Below, piece after piece: positions 19,896 through 29,167 of a stretch of 64,000 nt of DNA. Numbering within the stretch: the stretch's first letter is position 1; each line of letters begins with the position of its first letter. Below the pieces are notes generated by a model. That model saw nothing but the letters and a program-made list of their open reading frames with translations. It was not told the origin of the DNA and did no database searches. A program made the position numbers and the translations under genes. The DNA is from Promicromonospora soli (GTDB lineage: Bacteria > Actinomycetota > Actinomycetes > Actinomycetales > Cellulomonadaceae): NCBI RefSeq assembly GCF_014653785.1, contig NZ_BNAS01000003.1, positions 138,117 to 202,116 of the forward strand. Reading direction: 5' to 3'.

Positions 19896-22148
19896 ATGAG
19901 AAGAACAAAGATCAAAGCGATGGCGCTCGGGTTGCTCCTTGCCGTCTCGGCGGTGGCAGCGCCGATCGTGACCGCGCAGGCATACAACCCGACCGGGGGA
20001 GTCCTCTACCAGCTCCCCGCGGGGACGCCGTGCCTCAAGGGCCTCGGCAACTGCGTGGTCTACCCGAAGATGGCGCAGGTGCCGGGCGGGCGGCTGGTCG
20101 CTGCGTTCGAGAAGGCGACGATGGTGGACTACCCCGCACCGGACACGATCGGCGGTGCCGTGGGTCAGACCATGCCGATCTGGAAGAGCGACGACTTCGG
20201 CACCTCGTGGCAGCACCTGACTGAGGTGCCGCCGCCGGCCGAGCTGTCCAGCGACCCGGCAGTCGACAAGTACACGAGCAACTGGGGCAGCCCGTACCTG
20301 TACGTGCTGCCGCAGGACATCGGCAACCTCAAGGCAGGGACGCTGCTCCTGGCGAGCCTGGTCACCGGCGAGGACGAGTACTACCGGGAGCGCAAGGCCG
20401 CTGACCCGAGCTGGGTGCCGTCGAACGACGGCGACCGCCGTGACCTTGCCATCGCGCTCTACTCGAGCACGGACGAGGGCGTGAGCTGGGACTTCCTCAA
20501 CATCATCGCGAAGGGCGGGTGGCAGGGCGGCAGCGCCGGGGCCACCGGAACCAACGTCGCGCAGGCGAACACGACCCGGCAGGTGGACCCGGTCTGGGAG
20601 CCGCACCTGATGGTGCGCAACAACCGGCTGGTCGCCTTCTACTCCGACGAGAACGACTACCTCGGCTACAACACGACGACGGGCGTCCCGATCATCGATC
20701 CGGCCAACGACACCGCGCCGGACTCGCACGCCCAGATCCTGGCGCACAAGACCTGGGACGGAACGAGCGCCGCCTGGAGCGCGCCGGTCGTCGACGTCGC
20801 CGGCGACACGTTCAGCTGGAACGGCGGGCAGCAGATCGGCGGCGGCCGGCCGGGCATGACGACGATCGCACCCACGACCGACGGCAGGTGGCTCCTCACC
20901 TTCGAGTACTGGGGCGGGGGCTCGAACGTCCGGTACAAGGTCGCGAACGACCCCATGCGGTTCTTCGCCGACGGCGACCCCAACGGCCTCGACATCGGCC
21001 AGCTGCCCGTGGACACCGGGTCGCGGCGCCTCTCGACCGGCGGGAGCCCGGTCATCATGACCCTCCCCGACGGGCGGATCATCTACAACGCGGCCGGCAG
21101 CGGAAGCATCTGGATGAACGACGGAAGCAGCACCGGCACCTGGACCGAGTACCAGACGACGGTGGGCGCCGGGTACAGCCGCCCCCTGCAGTACGTCGAA
21201 GGAACGGGGCGCGTGGCGATCCTCTCCGGGACGTGGGGTGGGGCGACGACCACCCCCGTCATCCGGTTCGGCGAGGTCGACCTCGGGCACTCGAACGGGG
21301 CCTACCAGCAGATCGTCAACCGCAAGACCGGGCAGGTGATCGGTACCGGTAACAACACCAACGACGCCAACCTCGGCAACGGCGACGTCCCGGACGTGCG
21401 GCTCGAGGCGGCGGGTTCGGCGGGCAACCCGGCCACGCAGCTCTGGCACGTGACGGCGAAGCCGAACAACACGGTGACGCTGCTCAACAAGTCGGGTGGC
21501 CGTGCGGCGGGGATCTGGACCGGGAATGCGACCGCCGGGCAGCGGATCGGCCAGTGGGTCGACAACTCGGCGAGCGGGCTCTGGACCGTCGTCCCGGCCT
21601 CGGACGGCTACGTGCGGTTCCGGTCCACCGCGAACACGAACCTCTACCTGACCGGCGCGACGGCAGCAGGGCCGCTCACGCTCGAGAGCTCGCTGACGGA
21701 CGGGTCGCAGGAGTGGCGGCTCGACCAGGAGCCCACGCCCGTGGTTCGGATCCGCAACGTCAACAGCAACCTCTGCGCCGACGTCTGGAACTCCAGCACC
21801 GCGAACCAGGCGGCCGTCAGGCAGGGCACGTGCCACACGGGAACCAACCAGCAGTGGACGGTGGAGCCCGTCGGGAGCAGCTATCGGCTCGTGAACGTCA
21901 ACAGCGGGAAGTGCCTCGAGATCCCCGCGTTCAGCAAGACCCCCGGGACCGCCGCCGTGCAGTACACCTGTAACGGCGGAACCAACCAGCTGTGGACCCG
22001 GACCGGCGAACCTGGCCGCACGCTGACGTTCCGAAACGTCAACAGCGGTCAGTGCCTCGACGTCCCCAACTTCTCGACGGCGTCCGGCACCGCGCTGACC
22101 CAGTTCACCTGCAACGGCGGAGCCAACCAGCGGTGGCTCGTGGGCTGA
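19896..22148 (+). CDS. Secreted BNR-repeat beta-propeller glycosidase-like protein with ricin lectin domains
   Basis: A 750-residue exported protein. The signal peptide is MRRTKIKAMALGLLLAVSAV onward, cleaved near AQA (29). A sialidase-like propeller follows, with two clear Asp boxes, SDDFGTSW (98-105) and SSTDEGVSW (190-198). A first lectin-like region lies about 465-610 and a second, clear ricin trefoil about 612-750 with QxW repeats NQQWTV, NQLWTR and NQRWLV. Known BNR enzymes include exo-sialidases and GH93 exo-arabinanases; the neighbouring GH30 enzyme would make an arabinogalactan substrate reasonable, but catalytic residues cannot be assigned. ATG at 19896 has GGAGGAA 5 nt upstream. 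Confidence 0.82.
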   Translation: MRRTKIKAMALGLLLAVSAVAAPIVTAQAYNPTGGVLYQLPAGTPCLKGLGNCVVYPKMAQVPGGRLVAAFEKATMVDYPAPDTIGGAVGQTMPIWKSDDFGTSWQHLTEVPPPAELSSDPAVDKYTSNWGSPYLYVLPQDIGNLKAGTLLLASLVTGEDEYYRERKAADPSWVPSNDGDRRDLAIALYSSTDEGVSWDFLNIIAKGGWQGGSAGATGTNVAQANTTRQVDPVWEPHLMVRNNRLVAFYSDENDYLGYNTTTGVPIIDPANDTAPDSHAQILAHKTWDGTSAAWSAPVVDVAGDTFSWNGGQQIGGGRPGMTTIAPTTDGRWLLTFEYWGGGSNVRYKVANDPMRFFADGDPNGLDIGQLPVDTGSRRLSTGGSPVIMTLPDGRIIYNAAGSGSIWMNDGSSTGTWTEYQTTVGAGYSRPLQYVEGTGRVAILSGTWGGATTTPVIRFGEVDLGHSNGAYQQIVNRKTGQVIGTGNNTNDANLGNGDVPDVRLEAAGSAGNPATQLWHVTAKPNNTVTLLNKSGGRAAGIWTGNATAGQRIGQWVDNSASGLWTVVPASDGYVRFRSTANTNLYLTGATAAGPLTLESSLTDGSQEWRLDQEPTPVVRIRNVNSNLCADVWNSSTANQAAVRQGTCHTGTNQQWTVEPVGSSYRLVNVNSGKCLEIPAFSKTPGTAAVQYTCNGGTNQLWTRTGEPGRTLTFRNVNSGQCLDVPNFSTASGTALTQFTCNGGANQRWLVG

Positions 22149-22157
22149 CCCGCACAA

Positions 22158-22234
22158 CCCTCTTGGCTGTGGGCGCGACCGTTGCGCCTAGAACGGGCAT
22201 GTGGTCGCAAGCATCGCGCCCACAGCCAAGAGGG
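22158..22234. repeat. 21-bp long-stem inverted repeat after the BNR/ricin gene
   Basis: The arm CCCTCTTGGCTGTGGGCG plus CGA (22158-22178) pairs perfectly with 22214-22234 around a 35-nt loop that itself contains TTGCG/CGCAA. It lies between convergent genes and can act as a bidirectional terminator. Confidence 0.8.
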
Positions 22235-22240
22235 GCGTCG

Positions 22241-23458
22241 CTAGCCCGCAATCAGCTCCATGGTCTGGCGGGCGATTGCCAGCTCCTCGTTGGTCGGCAC
22301 CACCATGACCAGGAGATTCGTGCCGCCCGGCCGGGCCGAGATCACGCGGGCCTCGTCCGACCGGGCCTCGTTCGCCGCCGGATCCATGGTGAGGCCGAGG
22401 AACTTCAGGCCCCGCACCACCCCCGAGCGGATCCGGTGATCGTTCTCGCCGACGCCCGCGGTGAACGTCAGCACGTCGATCCCGCCCAGCACCGCCGCGT
22501 ACGCGCCCACGTACTTGCGCAGCCGGTGCAGGTAGACGTCGAGCGCGAGGCGGGCGTCCCCGTCGCCGTCGGCCACGAGCTTCTGCAGCTCGCGCATGTC
22601 GCGCACCCCGGACAGGCCGAGGATCCCCGAGCGCTTGTTGAGCAGGGTGTCGACCTCGTCGCCGGACATCCCGCGGCGCATCAGGTGGAACACGATGCCC
22701 GCGTCCAGGTCACCGGAGCGCGTGCCCATGACCAGCCCTTCGAGCGGGGTCAGGCCCATCGACGTGTCGACCGGCCTGCCGCCCAGCACCGCCGACGCCG
22801 AGGCGCCGTTGCCCAGGTGCAGCACCACCTGCCGCAGGGTCTCGGGCCCCCGGCCCTCGGCCGCCAGCTTCTCTACGACGGCCGGATGGGCGGCTACCGC
22901 AGACGACACGAACTGGTGCGACGTGCCGTGGAAGCCGTAGCGGCGGACGCCGTGCTCGGCGGCGACCTCGCGGTTCAGCGCGTACGTCGAGGCGGCCGGC
23001 GGGAGGGACGCGAAGAACGCGGTGTCGAACACGGCGACGTGCGGCACGTGCAGCAGCTCGCGCGCCACCTCGATGCCGGTCACGTTGGCCGGGTTGTGCA
23101 GCGGGGCCAGGGGGATGAGGTCGCGCACGGCGGCCTCGACGTCGTCGTCGATCAGGGTGGGGGCGGAGAACACCTCGCCGCCGTGCACCACCCGGTGTCC
23201 GACGGCGGCGATGCCGGCCTCCGCGAGGGACGGCCCCACCTCGTCGAACAGGCCGATGACGGTCCGCAGCGCCGCGCCGTGGTCGGGCACCGGCAGGTCG
23301 CGCACCAGCTGCTCGCCCTTCGCCTCGTGCTTGACCCGCCCGGAGGCCTCGCCGATGCGCTCGACGATGCCCACGGCGAGGGCCTCGCCCGAGGCGGGGG
23401 CGACCAGCTGGTACTTCAGCGAGGACGAGCCAGAGTTGAGGACGAGGACGGTGCTCAT
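22241..23458 (-). CDS. ackA: Acetate kinase
   Basis: A 405-residue acetate kinase that converts acetyl phosphate and ADP to acetate and ATP. It begins with the ASKHA motif VLVLNSGSSSLKYQLV; GHRVVHGG, FDTAFFASLPP, YGFHGTSHQFV and HLGNGAS are the other signature segments. Its ATG overlaps the pta stop by 4 bp (ATGA), so it is the last gene of the xfp-pta-ackA operon. A long-stem hairpin lies 7 bp after its stop. Confidence 0.97.
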   Translation of the reverse strand: MSTVLVLNSGSSSLKYQLVAPASGEALAVGIVERIGEASGRVKHEAKGEQLVRDLPVPDHGAALRTVIGLFDEVGPSLAEAGIAAVGHRVVHGGEVFSAPTLIDDDVEAAVRDLIPLAPLHNPANVTGIEVARELLHVPHVAVFDTAFFASLPPAASTYALNREVAAEHGVRRYGFHGTSHQFVSSAVAAHPAVVEKLAAEGRGPETLRQVVLHLGNGASASAVLGGRPVDTSMGLTPLEGLVMGTRSGDLDAGIVFHLMRRGMSGDEVDTLLNKRSGILGLSGVRDMRELQKLVADGDGDARLALDVYLHRLRKYVGAYAAVLGGIDVLTFTAGVGENDHRIRSGVVRGLKFLGLTMDPAANEARSDEARVISARPGGTNLLVMVVPTNEELAIARQTMELIAG

Positions 23459-25557
23459 GAGGGCTCCTTGGTCTGGGCCTGGATCGCCGTGATCGCCACC
23501 GTGTTCACGATGTCCTGCACCAGCGCCCCGCGGGACAGGTCGTTCACCGGCTTGTTCAGGCCCTGCAGCACCGGCCCGACGGCGACCGCGCCCGCCGACC
23601 GCTGCACAGCCTTGTACGTGTTGTTACCCGTGTTCAGGTCGGGGAAGACGAACACGGTGGCCCGCCCGGCGACGTCGGACCCAGGCAGCTTGGAGGCGGC
23701 GACCGAGGCGTCCACGGCGGCGTCGTACTGGATGGGGCCCTCGACGTCGAGCTCGGGCGCGCGCTCGCGGACGAGCTCCGTGGCGGTGCGGACCTTGTCC
23801 ACGTCGACGCCGGTGCCGGAGGTGCCCGTGGAGTAGGACAGCATCGCAATGCGCGGTTCCACGCCGAACTGCCTGGCGGTCGCGGCGGACGAGACCGCGA
23901 TGTCGGCGAGCTCGGTCGACGTCGGGTCGGGGATGACCGCGCAGTCGCCGTACACGAGCACGCGGTCCTCGAGGCACATCAGGAAGACCGACGACACGGA
24001 CGACGTCCCGGGCTTCGTCTTGATGATCTCGAACGACGGCCGGATGGTGTGGGCGGTCGAGTGGGCAGCGCCCGACACCATGCCGTCGGCGAGGCCGAGG
24101 TGCACCATCATCGTGCCGAAGTAGGAGACGTCGGTGACGATCTCGCGGGCCCGCTCGACGGTCATGCCCTTGTGCGCGCGCAGCCGCGTGTACTCGGCGG
24201 CGAACCTCTCCACGTGCTCGGGGTCGTGCGGCGACAGCACGCGGGCGGCCTCGATGTCGAGGCCCAGCTCGGCGGCGCGGGCGCGGATCGGCTCGTCGTC
24301 GCCCAGGATCGTGAGGTCCGCGATCTGCCGGGCCAGCACGGTCGAGGCGGCGCGCAGGATCCGGTCGTCGCCGCCCTCCGGGAGCACGATGTGGCGGCGG
24401 TCCGTGCGGGCCCGCTCGATCAGCTGGTACTCGAACATGAGCGGCGTGACCACCTGCGGCCGCGGCAGGTCGAGGCGGGCCGCGAGCGCGCCTGAGTCGA
24501 CGTTGCGCTCGAACAGGGCGCGGGCGGTCTCGACCTTGCGCACCGCGTTCTTGTCGACGCGGCCGCGCGTCTTCGCCGCCTCGCGGGCCGCGCGGTAGGT
24601 GCCGAGCCCGGTGGTGATGATCGGCAGCTTGGGTCGCATCGCCTCCAGCAGCTCGGCCGGGCGGCCCTGCGGGTAGAACCCGCCGTTGAGGATGATCCCC
24701 GCCAGCGACGGGAACGACGGCGTCATGTGCGTGGCGAGCAGGCCGACGAGCAGGTCGGTGCGGTCGCCCGGCGTGATGACGACGGCGCCGTCGGTCAGCC
24801 GCTCCAGCAGGTGCTCGAAGCTCATGGCGCCCACCAGCAGCTCGAGCGCCTCGCGGCCGAGCAGCTCCGGGTCGCCGAGGACGAGCTTGCCGTCCACGGC
24901 CTCCAGGAGCTGGCCCACAGTCGGGGCCTGCAGGAACGGTTCCTCGGGGATGGTCCACACCGGCAGGTCGGGGTGGGCCTCGCCCAGCAGGTTCCGCACG
25001 TCCAGCGCGCTGTGCGTGTCCGCGCGGTTGACGACCAGCCCGATCGCCTGCGCGTGGTGGGCCGCCAGCTCGGCGAGGCTCACGTCGGCGACCGTGCGCA
25101 CACCCTCCGGCGTGCGCTCGCGGCCGGACACGACCAGCAGGACCGGGGCGCCCAGGTTCGCCGCGATGCGTGCGTTGAACGAGAGCTCGGTGGGGCCGGC
25201 GACGTCCGTGTAGTCCGTGCCGAGCACCACCACCGAGTCGCAGCGTGCGGCCAGGTCGTGGAACCGGGACACGATGCGGCTCAGCGCATCCTCCGGGTCG
25301 GTGTGCAGGGCGGCGTAGGTCACGCCGACGGCGTCGTCGTACGCGATGTCGACGCCGTCGTGCTCCAGGAGGAGCTCCAGCACGTGGTCGCGCTCGCCGC
25401 TCGTGTCCTCCGCCTCGGTCGCGCGGGAAACCGGCCGGAAGACCCCGACCCGCTGACCCTTGCGGACCAGCAGGTCGAGGACGCCCAGAGCGACCGTCGA
25501 CTTTCCGCTCTCGCCCTCAGGGGACGCGATGACGATGCTGCGGGTTGCGCCGGTCAC
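23455..25557 (-). CDS. pta: Phosphate acetyltransferase, long form
   Basis: A 700-residue Pta that interconverts acetyl phosphate and acetyl-CoA. The N-terminal third is the P-loop, BioD-like domain (SPEGESGKSTVALGVLD), the middle is the DRTGG domain, and the C-terminal 320 residues are the PTA/PTB catalytic domain (RHIVLPEGGDDRILRAA, SGAAHSTAHTIRPSFEIIKT, FPDLNTGNNTYKA). I use GTG at 25557, which has CGGAGC upstream; a GTG six codons earlier is also possible. It follows xfp by 34 bp and overlaps ackA by 4 bp. Confidence 0.95.
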   Translation of the reverse strand: MTGATRSIVIASPEGESGKSTVALGVLDLLVRKGQRVGVFRPVSRATEAEDTSGERDHVLELLLEHDGVDIAYDDAVGVTYAALHTDPEDALSRIVSRFHDLAARCDSVVVLGTDYTDVAGPTELSFNARIAANLGAPVLLVVSGRERTPEGVRTVADVSLAELAAHHAQAIGLVVNRADTHSALDVRNLLGEAHPDLPVWTIPEEPFLQAPTVGQLLEAVDGKLVLGDPELLGREALELLVGAMSFEHLLERLTDGAVVITPGDRTDLLVGLLATHMTPSFPSLAGIILNGGFYPQGRPAELLEAMRPKLPIITTGLGTYRAAREAAKTRGRVDKNAVRKVETARALFERNVDSGALAARLDLPRPQVVTPLMFEYQLIERARTDRRHIVLPEGGDDRILRAASTVLARQIADLTILGDDEPIRARAAELGLDIEAARVLSPHDPEHVERFAAEYTRLRAHKGMTVERAREIVTDVSYFGTMMVHLGLADGMVSGAAHSTAHTIRPSFEIIKTKPGTSSVSSVFLMCLEDRVLVYGDCAVIPDPTSTELADIAVSSAATARQFGVEPRIAMLSYSTGTSGTGVDVDKVRTATELVRERAPELDVEGPIQYDAAVDASVAASKLPGSDVAGRATVFVFPDLNTGNNTYKAVQRSAGAVAVGPVLQGLNKPVNDLSRGALVQDIVNTVAITAIQAQTKEPS

Positions 25558-25591
25558 ATGCCGCTCCGTGTTCACTCCGTGATATTTGCTG

Positions 25592-28078
25592 CTACTCGTT
25601 GTCTCCACCAGTGCCGAGCGTAGCGCCAACCTGGTCCCCGTCCGCCAGGTCCTGGGCGTCCGGCCAGACCCAGTCGCGCACCTCGGGGATGTCGTCTCCG
25701 TGCTCGCGGGTCCAGGCACGGGCGCGAAGCCGGGCATCCTGCATGCGCTGGCGCAGTCCGGCCTGGGCGCTGCCGAGCGAGGGAACCCGGTCGATGACAT
25801 CGATCACAAGGTGGTACCGGTCGAGGTCGTTGAGCATGACCATGTCGAACGGCGTCGTCGTCGTGCCCTCCTCCTTGTACCCGCGCACGTGCCAGTGGCC
25901 GTGGCCCGCACGGCGGTAGGTGAGGCGGTGGATGAGCCACGGGTAGCCGTGGTAGGCGAACACCACTGGCCGGTCGCTCGTGAACAGGCCGTTGAACTCG
26001 GAGTCCGTGAGGCCGTGCGGGTGCTCGGTGGCGTCCTGCAGCCGCATGAGGTCCACGACGTTCACCACGCGCACCTTCAGGTCGGGCAGCTCGCGGCGCA
26101 GGATGTCCGCCGCGGCGAGCACCTCGAGGGTCGGCACGTCGCCCGCGCAGCCCAGGACGACGTCAGGCTTCTCGCCCGCCGTCTCGGTGCCCGCCCACTC
26201 CCAGATGCCGAGGCCGCGCGTGCAGTGCTCGACCGCCGTCTCCATGTCGAGGAAGTTCGGCGCCGGCTGCTTGCCCGCCACCACCACGTTGACGTACTGG
26301 CGGCTGCGCAGGCAGTGGTCGTAGGTGCTGAGCAGGGTGTTGGCGTCCGGCGGGAGATAGACCCGCACGATCTCGGCCTTCTTGTTCACCACGTGGTCGA
26401 TGAAGCCGGGGTCCTGGTGGCTGAAGCCGTTGTGGTCCTGCCGCCACACGTGGCTGGACAGCAGGTAGTTCAGCGAAGCGATCGGCCGCCGCCACGGGAT
26501 GTCGTTCGTGACCTTGAGCCACTTGGCGTGCTGGTTGAACATCGAGTCGACGATGTGGATGAACGCCTCGTAGCTGGTCAGCAGGCCGTGCCGGCCGGTC
26601 AGGAGGTAGCCCTCCAGCCAGCCCTGCACCTGGTGCTCGCTCAGCATCTCCATGACGCGGCCCGCCCGCGCCATGTGCTCGTCCACCTCGGGCCCGATGT
26701 ACTCGGCGTTCCACTGCTTGTCCGTCACGTCGTACACCGCCTGCAGGCGGTTCGACGCCGTCTCGTCCGGGCCGAAGATCCGGAAGTTGTCGGGGTTCAG
26801 CCGGATCACGTCGGTGAGCCACTGGCCCAGCACACGCGGCGCCTCCGACGTCGACCCGCCGGGCGCGGGGACGTCCACCGCGTACCGACGGAAGTCCGGC
26901 AGCCGCAGGTCCTTGAGCAGGAGGCCGCCGTTCGCGTGCGGGTTCGCGCTCATCCGCAGCGCGCCCTCCGGCGCCAGCCCGGTGATCTCCGGCAGCACGC
27001 GGCCGTCGGCGTCGAACAGCTCCTCCGGGCGGTACGACCTGAGCCACTTCTCGAGCACGCTCAGGTGCTCGTCGGTGTCGCGGGCGCTCGCGAGCGGCAC
27101 CTGGTGCGCGCGCCACGACCCCGTCGTCTTCTTGCCGTCGATCTCCGCCGGGCCGCTCCACCCCTTGGGCGTGCGGAACACGATCATGGGCCACATCGGA
27201 CGGCTGAGGTCGCCGCCCGCCGCCCGCGCCTTGATGGCGGCGATCTCGTCGAGCACCTCGTCGAGGAGGGCGGCGAACCGACGGTGGGTCTCGAGCGGCG
27301 GCTCGCTCTCGTCGTACCCGCCGTCGAAGAAGTACGGCTTGTGCCCGTAGCCGACCATGAGGTCGTTCAGCTCCGGCCGCGAGATGCGTGCCAGGACCGT
27401 CGGGTTGGCGATCTTGTAGCCGTTGAGGTGCAGGATCGGCAGCACCACCCCGTCCTGGGCCGGGTTGACGAACTTGTTCGAGTGCCACGAGGTCGCCAGC
27501 GGCCCGGTCTCGGCCTCGCCGTCGCCCACCACTGCCGCGACCATGAGGTCGGGGTTGTCGAAGGCCGCGCCGTAGGCGTGGCTCAGGGAGTAGCCGAGCT
27601 CACCGCCCTCATGGATCGACCCCGGCGTCTCCGGCGCGACGTGGCTCGGGATACCGCCCGGGAACGAGAACTGCCGGAACAGGCGCTTCACGCCCTCGGT
27701 GTCCTCGGTGATGTCGCTGTAGACCTCGGAGTAGGTGCCGTCCAGGTAGGCCGAGGCGACCAGTCCCGGACCGCCGTGGCCGGGGCCGGTGATGTAGATC
27801 GTCTTCTGCTGCCGCTCCTTGATGGCGCGGTTCAGGTGCGCGTACAGGAAGTTCAAGCCCGGCGTGGTGCCCCAGTGGCCCAGCAGCCGCGGCTTCACGT
27901 GGTCCCGGGTGAGGGGCTCGCGCAGGAGCGGGTTGTCGAGGAGGTAGATCTGGCCGACCGAGAGGAAGTTGGCTGCCCGCCACCACGCGTGGATCCGTTC
28001 CAGTTCGGCGGGCGCCAGCTCGGCGACGCCCGTGGCGCGCCATCCGGTGGTGGAGTCGGGGACTGCTGTCGTGGTCAT
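25592..28078 (-). CDS. xfp: Xylulose-5-phosphate/fructose-6-phosphate phosphoketolase
   Basis: An 828-residue ThDP enzyme, full length for the family. It cleaves xylulose 5-phosphate (and often fructose 6-phosphate) with phosphate to acetyl phosphate and a shorter sugar phosphate. Motifs include [48 protein letters not shown], the ThDP pyrophosphate motif [20 protein letters not shown] and [23 protein letters not shown] precedes the ATG by 8 nt. With pta and ackA downstream, acetyl phosphate can be turned into acetyl-CoA without carbon loss, or into acetate plus ATP. Confidence 0.97.
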   Translation of the reverse strand: MTTTAVPDSTTGWRATGVAELAPAELERIHAWWRAANFLSVGQIYLLDNPLLREPLTRDHVKPRLLGHWGTTPGLNFLYAHLNRAIKERQQKTIYITGPGHGGPGLVASAYLDGTYSEVYSDITEDTEGVKRLFRQFSFPGGIPSHVAPETPGSIHEGGELGYSLSHAYGAAFDNPDLMVAAVVGDGEAETGPLATSWHSNKFVNPAQDGVVLPILHLNGYKIANPTVLARISRPELNDLMVGYGHKPYFFDGGYDESEPPLETHRRFAALLDEVLDEIAAIKARAAGGDLSRPMWPMIVFRTPKGWSGPAEIDGKKTTGSWRAHQVPLASARDTDEHLSVLEKWLRSYRPEELFDADGRVLPEITGLAPEGALRMSANPHANGGLLLKDLRLPDFRRYAVDVPAPGGSTSEAPRVLGQWLTDVIRLNPDNFRIFGPDETASNRLQAVYDVTDKQWNAEYIGPEVDEHMARAGRVMEMLSEHQVQGWLEGYLLTGRHGLLTSYEAFIHIVDSMFNQHAKWLKVTNDIPWRRPIASLNYLLSSHVWRQDHNGFSHQDPGFIDHVVNKKAEIVRVYLPPDANTLLSTYDHCLRSRQYVNVVVAGKQPAPNFLDMETAVEHCTRGLGIWEWAGTETAGEKPDVVLGCAGDVPTLEVLAAADILRRELPDLKVRVVNVVDLMRLQDATEHPHGLTDSEFNGLFTSDRPVVFAYHGYPWLIHRLTYRRAGHGHWHVRGYKEEGTTTTPFDMVMLNDLDRYHLVIDVIDRVPSLGSAQAGLRQRMQDARLRARAWTREHGDDIPEVRDWVWPDAQDLADGDQVGATLGTGGDNE

Positions 28079-28241
28079 CGCTCACGCTCCTGCCTGCGAG
28101 TTACCTGCGGGGGTCAGTGCCAGGTTGACTGCTCGTTCATTCGAACGCAGAACTGCCATGCATGCGAGGGGGGCGCCGTGTGATCTGTCAGATGTACAGG
28201 TCATCCCCCTGATCCGTGCGTCTGACACCTCCTAGGGCGGT

Positions 28242-28247
28242 TACCGT
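28242..28247 (+). promoter_or_regulatory. -10 box of the SURF1 gene, leaderless type
   Basis: TACCGT ends 7 nt before the ATG at 28255. Confidence 0.6.
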
Positions 28248-28254
28248 TGACGTT

Positions 28255-29157
28255 ATGCCTGTCAGTGCCCCCAGCACACCCGATCCGAGGGTGATCGACG
28301 CCGAGCCGAACAACGAGCGCCGCACCTTCGTACAGGTCGCCCGGCAGCCCCGCATGATCGGCCTGCTGCTCGTGTTCGTCCTGGCAGCGCTCGTGTGCGG
28401 CCGCCTGGGCGCCTGGCAGCTCGACCGGGCGTACGAACGTGCCGAGCTGGCCGCGCAGCAGGAGGCCGTCGAGGCCGCGGCGGCCGGGCCTTCCTGGCTG
28501 GGCGGCGTGCTGGCGCCGCAGGAGAGCTTCCCCGGCGAGCTCGTGGGCCGCGAGGTCCGGGTGGCCGGCGAGTTCGAGCCCTCCGGCTCGCTGCTGGTCC
28601 CCGGCCGTGTCCTGGAGGGGCACGCCGGCTACCTCGTCCTGACCCCCTTCCGGGTGTCCGACGACGGCACCGCCGGCGAGTCGTGGGCTGACCTGTCCGG
28701 CCCGCCCGTGCTCGCGGTGGTCCAGGGCTGGGTGCCCGCACCCGCCGACGCCGAGGCGCTGACCCTGCCCAAGGGCGAGGTCACGCTGACGGGCTGGCTG
28801 CAGGCGGGCGAGTCGACGTCGGGCAGCGCCGCCGTCGTGGACGGGCAGACCGAGCAGATCGCCCTGAGCGCGCTCGTCAACGAGTGGGGCGGGCCGATCT
28901 ACACGGGGTACCTCGTGGCGACGGAGGGCCCCGGCTCACCCGAGGACGGCGGAGTCGCGGCCCTGCCGCGCCCCACCATCGACGGCGGCTCGGGGGCCAA
29001 CCTGCAGAACGTCTTCTACGCGCTGCAGTGGTGGGTGTTCGGCGGGTTCGCCGTGCTCCTGTGGATCCGCCTGGTGCGCGACGAGATGGCGGGCGGACGC
29101 CGGGGTGGGGAGCCGACCTCCGCCGACACGGGGATCGCGGGCCTGCCGTCGGCGTGA
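28255..29157 (+). CDS. SURF1-family cytochrome oxidase assembly protein
   Basis: A 300-residue SURF1 protein. Two membrane helices bracket an extracytoplasmic domain: RMIGLLLVFVLAALVCGRLGAWQLDR near residues 33-58, and YALQWWVFGGFAVLLWIRLVRDEM near 253-276. The GxWQxxR pattern after the first helix is the family mark. SURF1 proteins assist heme a insertion into cytochrome c oxidase, so aerobic respiration with an aa3-type oxidase is implied. No oxidase genes are adjacent. The start at 28255 follows a leaderless-type -10. Confidence 0.9.
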   Translation: MPVSAPSTPDPRVIDAEPNNERRTFVQVARQPRMIGLLLVFVLAALVCGRLGAWQLDRAYERAELAAQQEAVEAAAAGPSWLGGVLAPQESFPGELVGREVRVAGEFEPSGSLLVPGRVLEGHAGYLVLTPFRVSDDGTAGESWADLSGPPVLAVVQGWVPAPADAEALTLPKGEVTLTGWLQAGESTSGSAAVVDGQTEQIALSALVNEWGGPIYTGYLVATEGPGSPEDGGVAALPRPTIDGGSGANLQNVFYALQWWVFGGFAVLLWIRLVRDEMAGGRRGGEPTSADTGIAGLPSA

Positions 29158-29167
29158 CCCGTTCGGG

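Noticed and set aside
19824-22157. 777-codon minus-strand frame opposite the BNR/ricin gene
   Set aside because: Shadow frame; the plus strand has a signal peptide, Asp boxes and QxW repeats.
28134-28147. CGTTCATTCGAACG inverted repeat between xfp and SURF1 as an operator
   Set aside because: Only 5-bp arms and no promoter that I could place relative to it; too weak to call.
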